A model generated the notes under the pieces. That model was given only the letters and a program-made list of their open reading frames with translations. It made no database searches and had not been told where the DNA came from. This document shows, piece by piece, positions 43,037 to 50,944 of a stretch of 64,000 bases of DNA. The stretch is taken from NCBI RefSeq assembly GCF_013369485.1, contig NZ_JABWEB010000001.1, positions 558,001 to 622,000 of the forward strand, given 5' to 3'. Position 1 is the stretch's first letter; each line of letters opens with the position of its first letter. Source of the DNA: Massilia sp. BJB1822. Lineage in GTDB: Bacteria > Pseudomonadota > Gammaproteobacteria > Burkholderiales > Burkholderiaceae_D. Position numbers and translations under genes: made by a program.

Positions 43037-44052
43037 CGCTTGTCCGCTGTCTTCTCGGCTGGCATGCTACCGGAATAGAAGCCGGCATCCGGCAGTTTTC
43101 CGCCCAGGATGGCGGGCTGCTTGTTGAGCAGAACGCCGAAGAAAGCTTCCAGCTCGGGGCGTGCCTGTTGCGCCGTGAGGAACTGGCTGCGGCCCAGGCG
43201 GATCGAATCGGCCACAGCTTCCGGCGTCAGCATATCGATTCGCTTGGCGACCATGGCGCCGCAGGCATCGGCATGCTCATTGCACCATTTGAGCGAGGCG
43301 GCATAGGCGGACTGGAAGCGTTCCACCAGGGCGGCATCGTTCTTCGCCTTGCCCAGCACGGCGATGCCGGCCTGCGGCAGGCGCGCCTCGCGCTGGAAGA
43401 CGCGGCCCCATTCCTGCTGCAGATCCACGCTGCGGTGCAGCTCGGGCGCGATAGTGCTGATGGGGAAGGAGCGGCTCTTGCGCAGCGCCATGGAAGCAGC
43501 TGGTTCGGCCAGCAGCACATGGTCGGCGCGGCGCGTCAGCAGCAGCTGCATGGCGTCCATCGGCGTGGCCACATAGCGCATGCGGAAATCCTTGCGCGGG
43601 TCCAGCCCCTGCTTCTCGGCCAGGGCACCGAAAACGATGTCCGGCATATCGGCGCGGAAGGGCATGGCGATTTCCTTGCCCTTGAAATCGGCCAGCGTTT
43701 TCAGGTTCGCATCGCGCGACACCATCCACAGCATGCCCCAGGCGGAGACATTCAGCAGCGCGAGCGGCGTGCCGCGGTTATACAGATTGGCCGCCACATT
43801 GGTGGGCGTGGCGATGAAGTCGGCCTTGCCGCCCAGCGTCAGCACGCGCAACTGGTCGGGATCGCGCCAGGCCACGAATTCCACCTGCTCGGCCAGATCG
43901 GAGAGCGCGCCGCTTTCGGCCATATGGATCAGCGGGAAGGATACGCTGGCATATGGGCCGGCCAGTACCAGCTTGGGCAGCTTCGCCGCCTGGGCGAAGA
44001 CGGAGACAGCGGCGAGGGCGGCTGCCAGTACGGTGCGGCGCAGGATGTTCAT
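43033..44052 (-). CDS. ABC transporter substrate-binding protein (NMT1/SsuA-like)
   Basis: This is a 339-residue periplasmic protein. The signal peptide (MNILRRTVL...FAQA) is followed by a two-lobe fold: LVLAGPYASVSFPLIHMAESG, GKADFIATPTNVAANLY, LADFKGKEIAMPF, and LLTRRADHVLLAEPAASMAL. This is the NitT/TauT/NMT1 class that carries small anions, thiamine precursors and, in some cases, metal chelates. It begins one base after the stop of the second TonB receptor gene, so the receptor probably delivers its ligand to this protein. Confidence 0.9.
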   Translation of the reverse strand: MNILRRTVLAAALAAVSVFAQAAKLPKLVLAGPYASVSFPLIHMAESGALSDLAEQVEFVAWRDPDQLRVLTLGGKADFIATPTNVAANLYNRGTPLALLNVSAWGMLWMVSRDANLKTLADFKGKEIAMPFRADMPDIVFGALAEKQGLDPRKDFRMRYVATPMDAMQLLLTRRADHVLLAEPAASMALRKSRSFPISTIAPELHRSVDLQQEWGRVFQREARLPQAGIAVLGKAKNDAALVERFQSAYAASLKWCNEHADACGAMVAKRIDMLTPEAVADSIRLGRSQFLTAQQARPELEAFFGVLLNKQPAILGGKLPDAGFYSGSMPAEKTADKR

Positions 44053-44053
44053 A

Positions 44054-46090
44054 TCAGAAATTGCTTTGCCAGTTGAGGGCCAGGCTGCGGCCAGGCGCCT
44101 GGATTTCCTGGCCGGACAAGCCTTCGGTCAGGTGCTCGTGGTAAGCCTTGTCGGCCAGGTTCTTCAGCGCGATGCGCAGGCTGTTCTTGGTCCAGCGGTA
44201 AGTCAGGCCGATATCGGCCGTGCCGAAGCCTGCCGTTGCATTCTCCGTGCCGCGCGCGAAGATGCGCGCCACGCGGTCCTGGCGCTTGACCATGCGCAGC
44301 GTGGCGTCGCCGCTCCAGCCGCCGGCGATGCGGCCCTGCCAACCCAGCGAAGCTTCGTCGGCCGGCATCTGGAACAGCGGCTCGCGCAGGTCGTCGTTCT
44401 CGCCGCGGATGCGTGAGTAGGCCGCCGTCAGCCACTGTTGGTTGAGGACTTGCCAGCGGCCCTGGAATTCCAGGCCTTTCAGCGTGGCGCGGCCGATATT
44501 CTCGGTTTGCTTGACCGGCAGGCCGGCATTCACCGCGCCGGTGACGCGGCCCGTGATGTAGTCGCTGATGCTGCTGCGGTAGGCCGACAGGCTGTAGCTG
44601 AAGCGGCTATCTTCGCCTTTCAGGCCCAGCTCGAACTGCGTCGCCTTTTCGGGTCGGATCTGGGGATTGCCCACATAGTAGTAGCCGTCGCCGCGCGGCG
44701 ACGCTTCGAAGCGCTCGCGCATCTCGCCGGCGCGGAAACCGCGCGACAGATTGGCGTATGGGCGCAGCAGCGGCGACACTTCGTAGATCGCGCCCAGGCT
44801 GCCGGAGGTGGCGTGGTCGCTGCGCGCAAGGCCGTTGCGCACGGCGCCATTGCTCATCGACTCGGCCGAGCCTTTGATGCGGTCGTAGCGCAGGCCTGCC
44901 AGCACGTTCAACTGGCCAAAGCGCGCGTCATCCTGCACATACAGGCCAAGGGCGTCGATTTTTCCGTCGCGGAAAGGATCGTTGCGCACATGGTTGTTGA
45001 ACAGCGGCGGATTGTTGTTCAGGTAGCGCTCCGGCGCGGCCTTCATCTTCCAGGCATTCACGCCGAAGGACAGCAGATGCTGGGGATGGGCCAGCCAGTT
45101 GGCGCTGGCGTCCACGCCGTCGGTGGTGAAGGTGACGTCGGTTTCGCTCTGGTTGCGGCGCAGCGCGGCGGCATAGGCCTGGATCTGGCGGCGCACTTCC
45201 TGGCGGTAGGCGCGCACATCGAAATTCAGGGTGCCGCTGTCCTTGCGGCTGTAGCCCACCTCGGCCAGCTTGCGCTCCTGCTTCGGCGCGCGCACTGTCA
45301 CGGTGCCCAGCGCCGGCGGCGTGCCGGGTTTGGCCGAACCGGGATACCACACATCGTCGTCGCGGTGCCTTTGCAGCGATACGCGCAGCTGCTGGCTGCC
45401 ATCGATGCGGAAGCGGTACTGGCCGATAAAGCTGTCCGAGTCGTAGCCGCTATGCGCCACCTCGCCCGCCGGACTGCGGTAGTCGCCGATGCGGGCGATG
45501 GCTGCGCCCAGCATGAAGGCATGGTCGCCCTGCGACAGATTGGCGATGGCCGCCGCGCGCAGCGCATCGCTGGTGCTGTCGCCGCCAACGCTGGTGCTGA
45601 TCTGCGCGCCCGGAACGAATTTGGCCTGCGGCGTCAGGATATTGATGGCGCCGCCCATGGCACCCGCGCCGTACAGCACGGAAGCCGGACCTTTCACCAC
45701 CTCCAGCCGATCCGTCAATCCCAGCGACAGCAGGGAGGCGATGGCGCCCGCCGGTTGCGCCGAATTGACGCGCATGCCATCGATCAGCAGGGCGATGCTT
45801 TCCTTCTTCAAGCCACGGATCACCGGATTCTGTCCCTGCGGCCCATCGCTGGCAACCGCCAGTCCCGGCACGCCGCGCAGCGCATCGCCGGCGTTGGCCG
45901 CGCCGCGCGCCAGCAGCTCGTCGCGGCTCAGCGAAACGGCGGCCAGCGGCGTTTGGAGGTCTTCGCCCGCATAGCCTTTGGCGGTAACAGTGGTCAGGGG
46001 CAGGGTGCTTTCCTGCGCGGCTGCTTCGGCGGCCAGCAGGCTGCAACCGGCCAGCAGGCCGGCGGCGATGGGGGAAGGTAGACGGGACAT
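44054..46090 (-). CDS. TonB-dependent receptor paired with the ABC importer
   Basis: This is a 678-residue outer-membrane receptor. A signal peptide (1-27, ending EAAAQ) precedes the TonB box-like LTTVTAKGY and a plug (about 45-150: DALRGVPGLAVASDG, NPVIRGLKKESIALLIDGMRVN, RLEVVKGPASVLYGAGAMGGAINI). The barrel ends in Phe (NWQSNF). Start ATG 46090 is chosen for its signal peptide and AAGAAAG. It lies in the run downstream of DUF2149 by 70 bp and is fused in arrangement to the ABC genes. There is no Fur box directly upstream; it may rely on the promoter at 53.3 kb. Confidence 0.9.
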   Translation of the reverse strand: MSRLPSPIAAGLLAGCSLLAAEAAAQESTLPLTTVTAKGYAGEDLQTPLAAVSLSRDELLARGAANAGDALRGVPGLAVASDGPQGQNPVIRGLKKESIALLIDGMRVNSAQPAGAIASLLSLGLTDRLEVVKGPASVLYGAGAMGGAINILTPQAKFVPGAQISTSVGGDSTSDALRAAAIANLSQGDHAFMLGAAIARIGDYRSPAGEVAHSGYDSDSFIGQYRFRIDGSQQLRVSLQRHRDDDVWYPGSAKPGTPPALGTVTVRAPKQERKLAEVGYSRKDSGTLNFDVRAYRQEVRRQIQAYAAALRRNQSETDVTFTTDGVDASANWLAHPQHLLSFGVNAWKMKAAPERYLNNNPPLFNNHVRNDPFRDGKIDALGLYVQDDARFGQLNVLAGLRYDRIKGSAESMSNGAVRNGLARSDHATSGSLGAIYEVSPLLRPYANLSRGFRAGEMRERFEASPRGDGYYYVGNPQIRPEKATQFELGLKGEDSRFSYSLSAYRSSISDYITGRVTGAVNAGLPVKQTENIGRATLKGLEFQGRWQVLNQQWLTAAYSRIRGENDDLREPLFQMPADEASLGWQGRIAGGWSGDATLRMVKRQDRVARIFARGTENATAGFGTADIGLTYRWTKNSLRIALKNLADKAYHEHLTEGLSGQEIQAPGRSLALNWQSNF

Positions 46091-46160
46091 TGGACGGCTT
46101 CTTTCTATTGACGCAGATGGAATCCTACTCGCGGCAGGGCGGATTTTTGAATGATGTGTA

Positions 46161-46472
46161 TCAAGCTTCCGGCACGTAGACGATGGAACCATCCTTCATG
46201 CGGTAGGCGGTTCCGGCCTTGGCGCCTTCGCCCTGGCCGATATTGCCGGTGCTTTTATAGTGTTCGATCTTTTCGCCTTTTTTTACCACCACTTCCATGG
46301 TGGGCTTGCCGGCGTCGGTAATCACGGTGACGTCCTGGCGGCTGAAGGCGTTCAGCAGCGGGTTCTTGGCGACCACGATCAGCAGCGCCGCGATGATGAC
46401 GAGGAAGACGTCGATCAGATTGACCACGGAGAGGATCGGGTCTTCGGTGTCCGGTTCATGCAGCAGCTTCAT
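46161..46472 (-). CDS. DUF2149 protein, ExbD-like (HmuV-type)
   Basis: This is a 103-residue single-pass membrane protein. The one helix (about 14-36) carries an early acidic residue, Asp21, in VVNLIDVFLVIIAALLIVV. This is the same placement as the essential Asp of ExbD/TolR. A short periplasmic domain follows (VTVITDAGKPTMEVVVKKGEKIEHY, AYRMKDGSIVYVPEA). It overlaps the ExbB-like gene by 4 bp. In Porphyromonas and Bacteroides hmu operons a DUF2149 protein sits in the same position. The ExbD-like reading is my inference from the helix. Confidence 0.8.
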   Translation of the reverse strand: MKLLHEPDTEDPILSVVNLIDVFLVIIAALLIVVAKNPLLNAFSRQDVTVITDAGKPTMEVVVKKGEKIEHYKSTGNIGQGEGAKAGTAYRMKDGSIVYVPEA

Positions 46473-46954
46473 TGCGCTTTCTCCTCGCGCAGGCTGTCGA
46501 TTTCCAGGATTTCTTCGGCCAGCCAGCGGCGGCGCACATTCACCACCAGGAAGGTGGCGGAAGCGGCGATCAGCGCCAGGATCACGGCGGAGAAAGCCAC
46601 CATCAGGTTTTGCGACACCGCGCCCAGATTGCCGTCCGAGAGCGATTTCATGGCCGGACCCATGGGGATCATGGTGGCCACCAGTCCCAGCATCGGCGCG
46701 ATGCGGGTGGCGATGCGCGCCGCTTCCAGCTGCTTGTGGGCGCGCACATCGAGTTCGTCGGCGCTGGCGTGGCGGTTGCTGCGCCACCATTCGAGCAGCG
46801 GACGGCCTTGGCCGCGGCGGCGCTGCAAGGCTTGCACGGCAAAGCCGCCCAGGCTGTAGCAGCTGTAGAGGAAGAGCAGGGCGATCAGGGCCAGCGTGGG
46901 CAGCAGGAAAATCTGGCCCAGCTGGTACATCAGGGTTTCAATCAGGATTTGCAT
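46469..46954 (-). CDS. MotA/TolQ/ExbB-family proton-channel protein (HmuU-type)
   Basis: This 161-residue inner-membrane protein has three helices. One is near the N-terminus (PTLALIALLFLYSCYSLGG) and two close the protein (ATRIAPMLGLVATMIPMGPAM, LMVAFSAVILALIAASATFLVVN), matching the ExbB/TolQ channel core with its Gly-Pro-rich MLGLVATMIPMGPA. Together with the DUF2149 protein it probably forms a proton-driven motor. It lies 9 bp after the chelatase gene and overlaps DUF2149. Confidence 0.88.
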   Translation of the reverse strand: MQILIETLMYQLGQIFLLPTLALIALLFLYSCYSLGGFAVQALQRRRGQGRPLLEWWRSNRHASADELDVRAHKQLEAARIATRIAPMLGLVATMIPMGPAMKSLSDGNLGAVSQNLMVAFSAVILALIAASATFLVVNVRRRWLAEEILEIDSLREEKAQ

Positions 46955-46963
46955 GGTTGTCTT

Positions 46964-49900
46964 TCAGCGATGTTGTTGGATAGCGGATGGGGAACGTGCC
47001 TGGCGCAGCGCGCCGGCCAGCAGGGCGCCCAGCATTACGGCCAGCGCCATGGGCAGGGGCTGTGGCTTGGGCGGCTGCGGCGTTTCGACTTTTTCCAGCT
47101 GCATGCCGCGGATCGGTGGCGGTGCGGGTGGCGTTGGCGGCGTGGCTTCGGCAGGTTTGGCCTGGGCGGGTTTCTGCGCAGGCGCTGGCGGCGCAGCGCG
47201 CGCCACGGCTTGCGCCGGTGCGCTGCCCTGCAAGCCAAAGCCCGGTGCGACGAAGGCCTGGAACTGCGCGTTATCCGTTTTCACGTCGTGGCGCGCGGCC
47301 AGTTCGCGCCAGCGTTCCTTCAATTCCTGCACGGTGGCGGCATCGGCCTGCCAGTAGCCCTTGCGCGCCGCCTCCAGCATGCGCTCGATGGTCTGCGCCA
47401 TCGCATGCGGATTGTCGCGCTCGAACCAGTCGCGGATGCCGAGTTTGTGCTTGTCGCGCACATACACATCGACGAATTCCTGCCACTGGTCGTCGCGCAC
47501 GGTTTCGCGTGCCACGGCCTGCCAGCCCCAGAAGTTGTTGACCGAGTCCAGCACCTGCAGCGTGCCGGAATAGCCTTCCGCCATCAGGCCTTTGATATAG
47601 CCGGGATGGAAATTGCGCGTTGCCAGCTCCTTGGCGAGGAAGCCCGCCGCGCTTTCCACGCGGCCGCCGCTTTGGCTGCTGTCGCGCAGGTTCGAGATAT
47701 ACAGTTCCGGCGCCTTGCCATCCAGGTGGCGCACGGCCAGCGACAGGCCGCCCAGATACTGGAAGGGATCGTCGGTGGTCAGCATGCCGTACAGGTTCGA
47801 GGTGCGCGACAGGACCGCTCCCTCGGTGCCGCGCAGCGCCTCGGCATACAGGTTTAATTTGCTGCCAGCCTGCCCCCAGCGCGCCTCGTCCGGCCCGTAG
47901 GCGTACTGCATGCGCGACAGATAGAGTTCGGCCAGTTTGCGGTCGCCTTCTTCCTTGCCCTTCCAGGTATCGCTGGCGAGGGTGGCGTCATCCAGACCGC
48001 TGCCGTAGCGGCCCGATTCGGAAGAGAAGATGCGGGTCTGGGCCGCGTTCAGGCGCTCCGCTTCCGGTACGCCCGCCTTGGCCAGCGTGGCGGCGATGGC
48101 GCGCGTGTTGGCGGCCACGGGGTTGTCATCCTCCTGCGCCTCGGCGGCCAGACGCACGGCTTTGGCCAGTTGGCGCATGGCGTTCGGGAAGTGGTCGCGA
48201 TACAGGCCGGTGGCCGACAAGACCACGTCCACGCGCGGACGTCCCAACAGGCTGCGCGGAATGAGTTTCACGTCCACCACGCGGCCGCCCGCATCCCATA
48301 CCGGTTCCACGCCCAGCGCCCATAGCGCCTGGGCTTCCAGAATGCCCTGGTGGCGCATGGTTTCCACCGACCAGAGCGAGAAGGCCAGCTTTTTCGGGAA
48401 CTGTCCCTTGGCCTTGCGGTGCGCCGCCAGTAGTGCATTCAGCGCGTCCTTGCCTGCGCTCCAGGCTTGTTCGCTTGGCACGCGTGAAGGATCGAAGCCA
48501 TACAGATTGCGCCCGGTCGGCAGCGCGTCCGGATTCTTGATCGGATCGCCGCCATAGGACGTGGCGATGTGGCGTCCATCGAGGGCGGCCAGCATGCCGG
48601 CCATTTCCTGGTTCGCGCCCAGCGCGGCGTGGTAAGCTTGTCCGCGCTGCAGCAGGGAGGATAGCCGCTGGTCTTTGACTTCGCCCAGCGGCTGGCCTTC
48701 GACCACGTAGCGGCGCAGCAGGCGGTAAGGCGCCGATTCGGCCAGCTTGCGGTAATCGTCGACGAAGACTTCGTCCGGTTCGTCGCTGGGGGCCGCCGCC
48801 AGCTTCCAGTAGTCCTTACCCAGCATTAGCATCACGGTTCCGAGACGGTGCAGTTCCTGCGGCGCAGTGCCGAAGCTGTGCAAGCCAAGCGGTTGGGCTG
48901 TTTGCGCCACCTCGTGCAGTTGGCTGTGCAGTGCGTCGACAAAACCGGGGAAATCGGCAGCGATGCGCTGCGCATCCCAGCCCATATCCTTGTCGATGCG
49001 TTCGGCGCGCGTGGCGCGCAGCAGGTCTTCGGCCAGCTTGTCCTTCACGGCGCCGGCATCCTGCGCCAGCCAGGCATGCAGCAGGTCGTGCAGCTTCGAT
49101 AGCGCGTCGTGCAGGCCGGCCGGCGCGAAAGGCGGCGTCTGGTGCGTGATGATGACGGCGCGGCCGCGGCGCTTGGCCTGCACGGCTTCGCCGATATTGT
49201 CCACGATGTAGGGATAGACCACCGGCACGTCGCCGATCGCAAGCAAAGGGTAGTCATACACTGACAGGCCGCGCTCTTTGCCCGGAAGCCATTCCTGCGA
49301 ACCGTGCGTGCCGTAGTGGATCAGCGCATCGGCTTTTTGGCTCTGGCGCGCCCATAGATAAGTGGCCAGATAGAAGTGGGAAGGATCGGCCTTGGTGCTG
49401 TGGTAAAGGGCTTTCTCCTTGCCTTCCCATTTCTCGCCGCGCGGTGGCTGCGGCAGGATCACGATATTGCCGAACTTCGCGCGCGGCACGACGAAGAAGG
49501 CTTCGCCGCCGCGCTTCACGACCATGGAAGAACGTTCCGGCTCGCCCCAGCGCGTGTTCAGGGTCTGCCTGACCGGCTCGGGCAGGGTGTTCAGCCAAGT
49601 GCGGTAGGCCGATACCGGCAGCAGCTCGGCCAGGCCGTCGCGCAGCAAGCCTTCCAGCGCATCGTCGCGGTAGAAGGGCGCGAGCAGGCGTTGCAGGGAG
49701 GCGGTCAGCACTTCCTCGTCCTGCGGCTGGGTGCTGTAGCCGGCGGCGCGCAGCGCGGCCAGCGTGCCGGACAGGCTGCGCGGCAGGTTCAGATAGGAGG
49801 CCGAGAGATTCTTTTCGCCTGGCGGATAATTCCAGAAGAAGATGGCCAGATGCTTCTCGCCATTCGGCGCGCGCTGCAGGCGCACCAGCTTGAGCGCCTT

Positions 49901-50935
49901 CTCCACGATGGCTTGCGCCTGGGCCGGAATCGGCAGGATCTGGTCGTCGCTCTTGCGCGCCGCGCCCGTGACCATGGCATCCACAATGCCGGCATACTCG
50001 CCCTGGGCCAGGTAGAAGGGCACGTCCATCAGTTGCACGCCTTGCGGATCGGCGGCCCAGGCGGCGGCGTCGCCCTTGCGGTAAGGCGTGGCCTGGACCA
50101 CAGGAATGCCGAGCGCTTCGAACTCCTGCTTGCGGCCTTCGGGATTGAGCATGATCTGGCTGTTGATGATGACGTCCGGCAGCGGCTTGCCGTTCATGCT
50201 CATGGCCGGCGCCATCGGCGTCATGGCCGGGCCGTAGAAGGGCAGGGCCACTGCGCCGCCGGCTTCGATGCGCGCAATCAGGTCGTCGATGAAGGCGGTC
50301 TGCTCGGCGGCGATATAGGACTGGTGCAGGGCAATGCCGACGATGACCGGCTTGCGCTCGATTTGCACGCCTTTCCAGCGCAGGTAATCGGCGGCGCTGG
50401 CGAAGATCTTGCCGGGCGCTTTCGGGTGATAGAGCGCGGCCTTGGGGAAGACGATGGGTGGTGAAATGCCGTCCAGGCTTTTGCCGCCCAGGTGCGCCGT
50501 CAGCGACTGCAGAAAGCCGGTGTAATTGGCGCTGCTGCCGTTCACGTAGTAGGCGAGCAGGCGGCGTGCCAGCGGCTCCGGGAAGCCTTGCCAGGACGGG
50601 CTTTGCTCGTGCAGCCACAGGGATGGCGCTTTCAGGCCCGGCAAGGCGCGCGCCAGGCGCACCTTGCCGAATTCGCGCATATGGTCGCGCGGCAGGTCGA
50701 ACAGCACCGCATCGTAGCCGGCGAACAGCGTGGCGTCCGGCTCCGATGGCAGTTGTTCGATGAAACGCACATCGACGCTGGCGCCAACCGGTTTGCCCAG
50801 TTGGGCGAGCAGCTGGAATTTTCCGGCGGGCGTGGGACTGGTGGTCAGGAACAGCAGCCTGGCGGCGTTGGCCGCGCTGCTGCCGCACAGCAGCAGCACG
50901 CAGGCCAACAGGCAGCGGGGTAAGAGCTTGCGCAT
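46964..50935 (-). CDS. Secreted, membrane-anchored CobN/HmuS-like chelatase
   Basis: This is a 1323-residue CobN/Mg-chelatase H-subunit family protein. Unlike cytosolic CobN it has a signal peptide (MRKLLPRCLLACVLLLCGSSAANA). Its C-terminus has a Pro/Ala/Lys-rich linker (about 1255-1290), a final transmembrane helix (PLPMALAVMLGALLAGAL) and a short basic tail. The catalytic body should therefore face the periplasm. Family landmarks include HYGTHGSQEWLPGKERGLS, YPYIVDNIGEAVQAKRRGRAVIITHQTPPF, GRNLYGFDPSRVPS and YGSGLDDATLASDTW. HmuS proteins of Bacteroidetes share this family and have been linked to removal of iron from heme. It lies 9 bp from both the heme-type receptor and the ExbB-like gene. 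Confidence 0.88.
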   Translation of the reverse strand: MRKLLPRCLLACVLLLCGSSAANAARLLFLTTSPTPAGKFQLLAQLGKPVGASVDVRFIEQLPSEPDATLFAGYDAVLFDLPRDHMREFGKVRLARALPGLKAPSLWLHEQSPSWQGFPEPLARRLLAYYVNGSSANYTGFLQSLTAHLGGKSLDGISPPIVFPKAALYHPKAPGKIFASAADYLRWKGVQIERKPVIVGIALHQSYIAAEQTAFIDDLIARIEAGGAVALPFYGPAMTPMAPAMSMNGKPLPDVIINSQIMLNPEGRKQEFEALGIPVVQATPYRKGDAAAWAADPQGVQLMDVPFYLAQGEYAGIVDAMVTGAARKSDDQILPIPAQAQAIVEKALKLVRLQRAPNGEKHLAIFFWNYPPGEKNLSASYLNLPRSLSGTLAALRAAGYSTQPQDEEVLTASLQRLLAPFYRDDALEGLLRDGLAELLPVSAYRTWLNTLPEPVRQTLNTRWGEPERSSMVVKRGGEAFFVVPRAKFGNIVILPQPPRGEKWEGKEKALYHSTKADPSHFYLATYLWARQSQKADALIHYGTHGSQEWLPGKERGLSVYDYPLLAIGDVPVVYPYIVDNIGEAVQAKRRGRAVIITHQTPPFAPAGLHDALSKLHDLLHAWLAQDAGAVKDKLAEDLLRATRAERIDKDMGWDAQRIAADFPGFVDALHSQLHEVAQTAQPLGLHSFGTAPQELHRLGTVMLMLGKDYWKLAAAPSDEPDEVFVDDYRKLAESAPYRLLRRYVVEGQPLGEVKDQRLSSLLQRGQAYHAALGANQEMAGMLAALDGRHIATSYGGDPIKNPDALPTGRNLYGFDPSRVPSEQAWSAGKDALNALLAAHRKAKGQFPKKLAFSLWSVETMRHQGILEAQALWALGVEPVWDAGGRVVDVKLIPRSLLGRPRVDVVLSATGLYRDHFPNAMRQLAKAVRLAAEAQEDDNPVAANTRAIAATLAKAGVPEAERLNAAQTRIFSSESGRYGSGLDDATLASDTWKGKEEGDRKLAELYLSRMQYAYGPDEARWGQAGSKLNLYAEALRGTEGAVLSRTSNLYGMLTTDDPFQYLGGLSLAVRHLDGKAPELYISNLRDSSQSGGRVESAAGFLAKELATRNFHPGYIKGLMAEGYSGTLQVLDSVNNFWGWQAVARETVRDDQWQEFVDVYVRDKHKLGIRDWFERDNPHAMAQTIERMLEAARKGYWQADAATVQELKERWRELAARHDVKTDNAQFQAFVAPGFGLQGSAPAQAVARAAPPAPAQKPAQAKPAEATPPTPPAPPPIRGMQLEKVETPQPPKPQPLPMALAVMLGALLAGALRQARSPSAIQQHR

Positions 50936-50944
50936 GGTGCGGCC

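Noticed and set aside
46964..50935. CobN-like protein as aerobic cobaltochelatase for vitamin B12
   Set aside because: It has a signal peptide and a C-terminal anchor, the neighbours are iron-uptake and ExbB-like genes behind a Fur box, and no cob genes or cobalamin riboswitch are visible.
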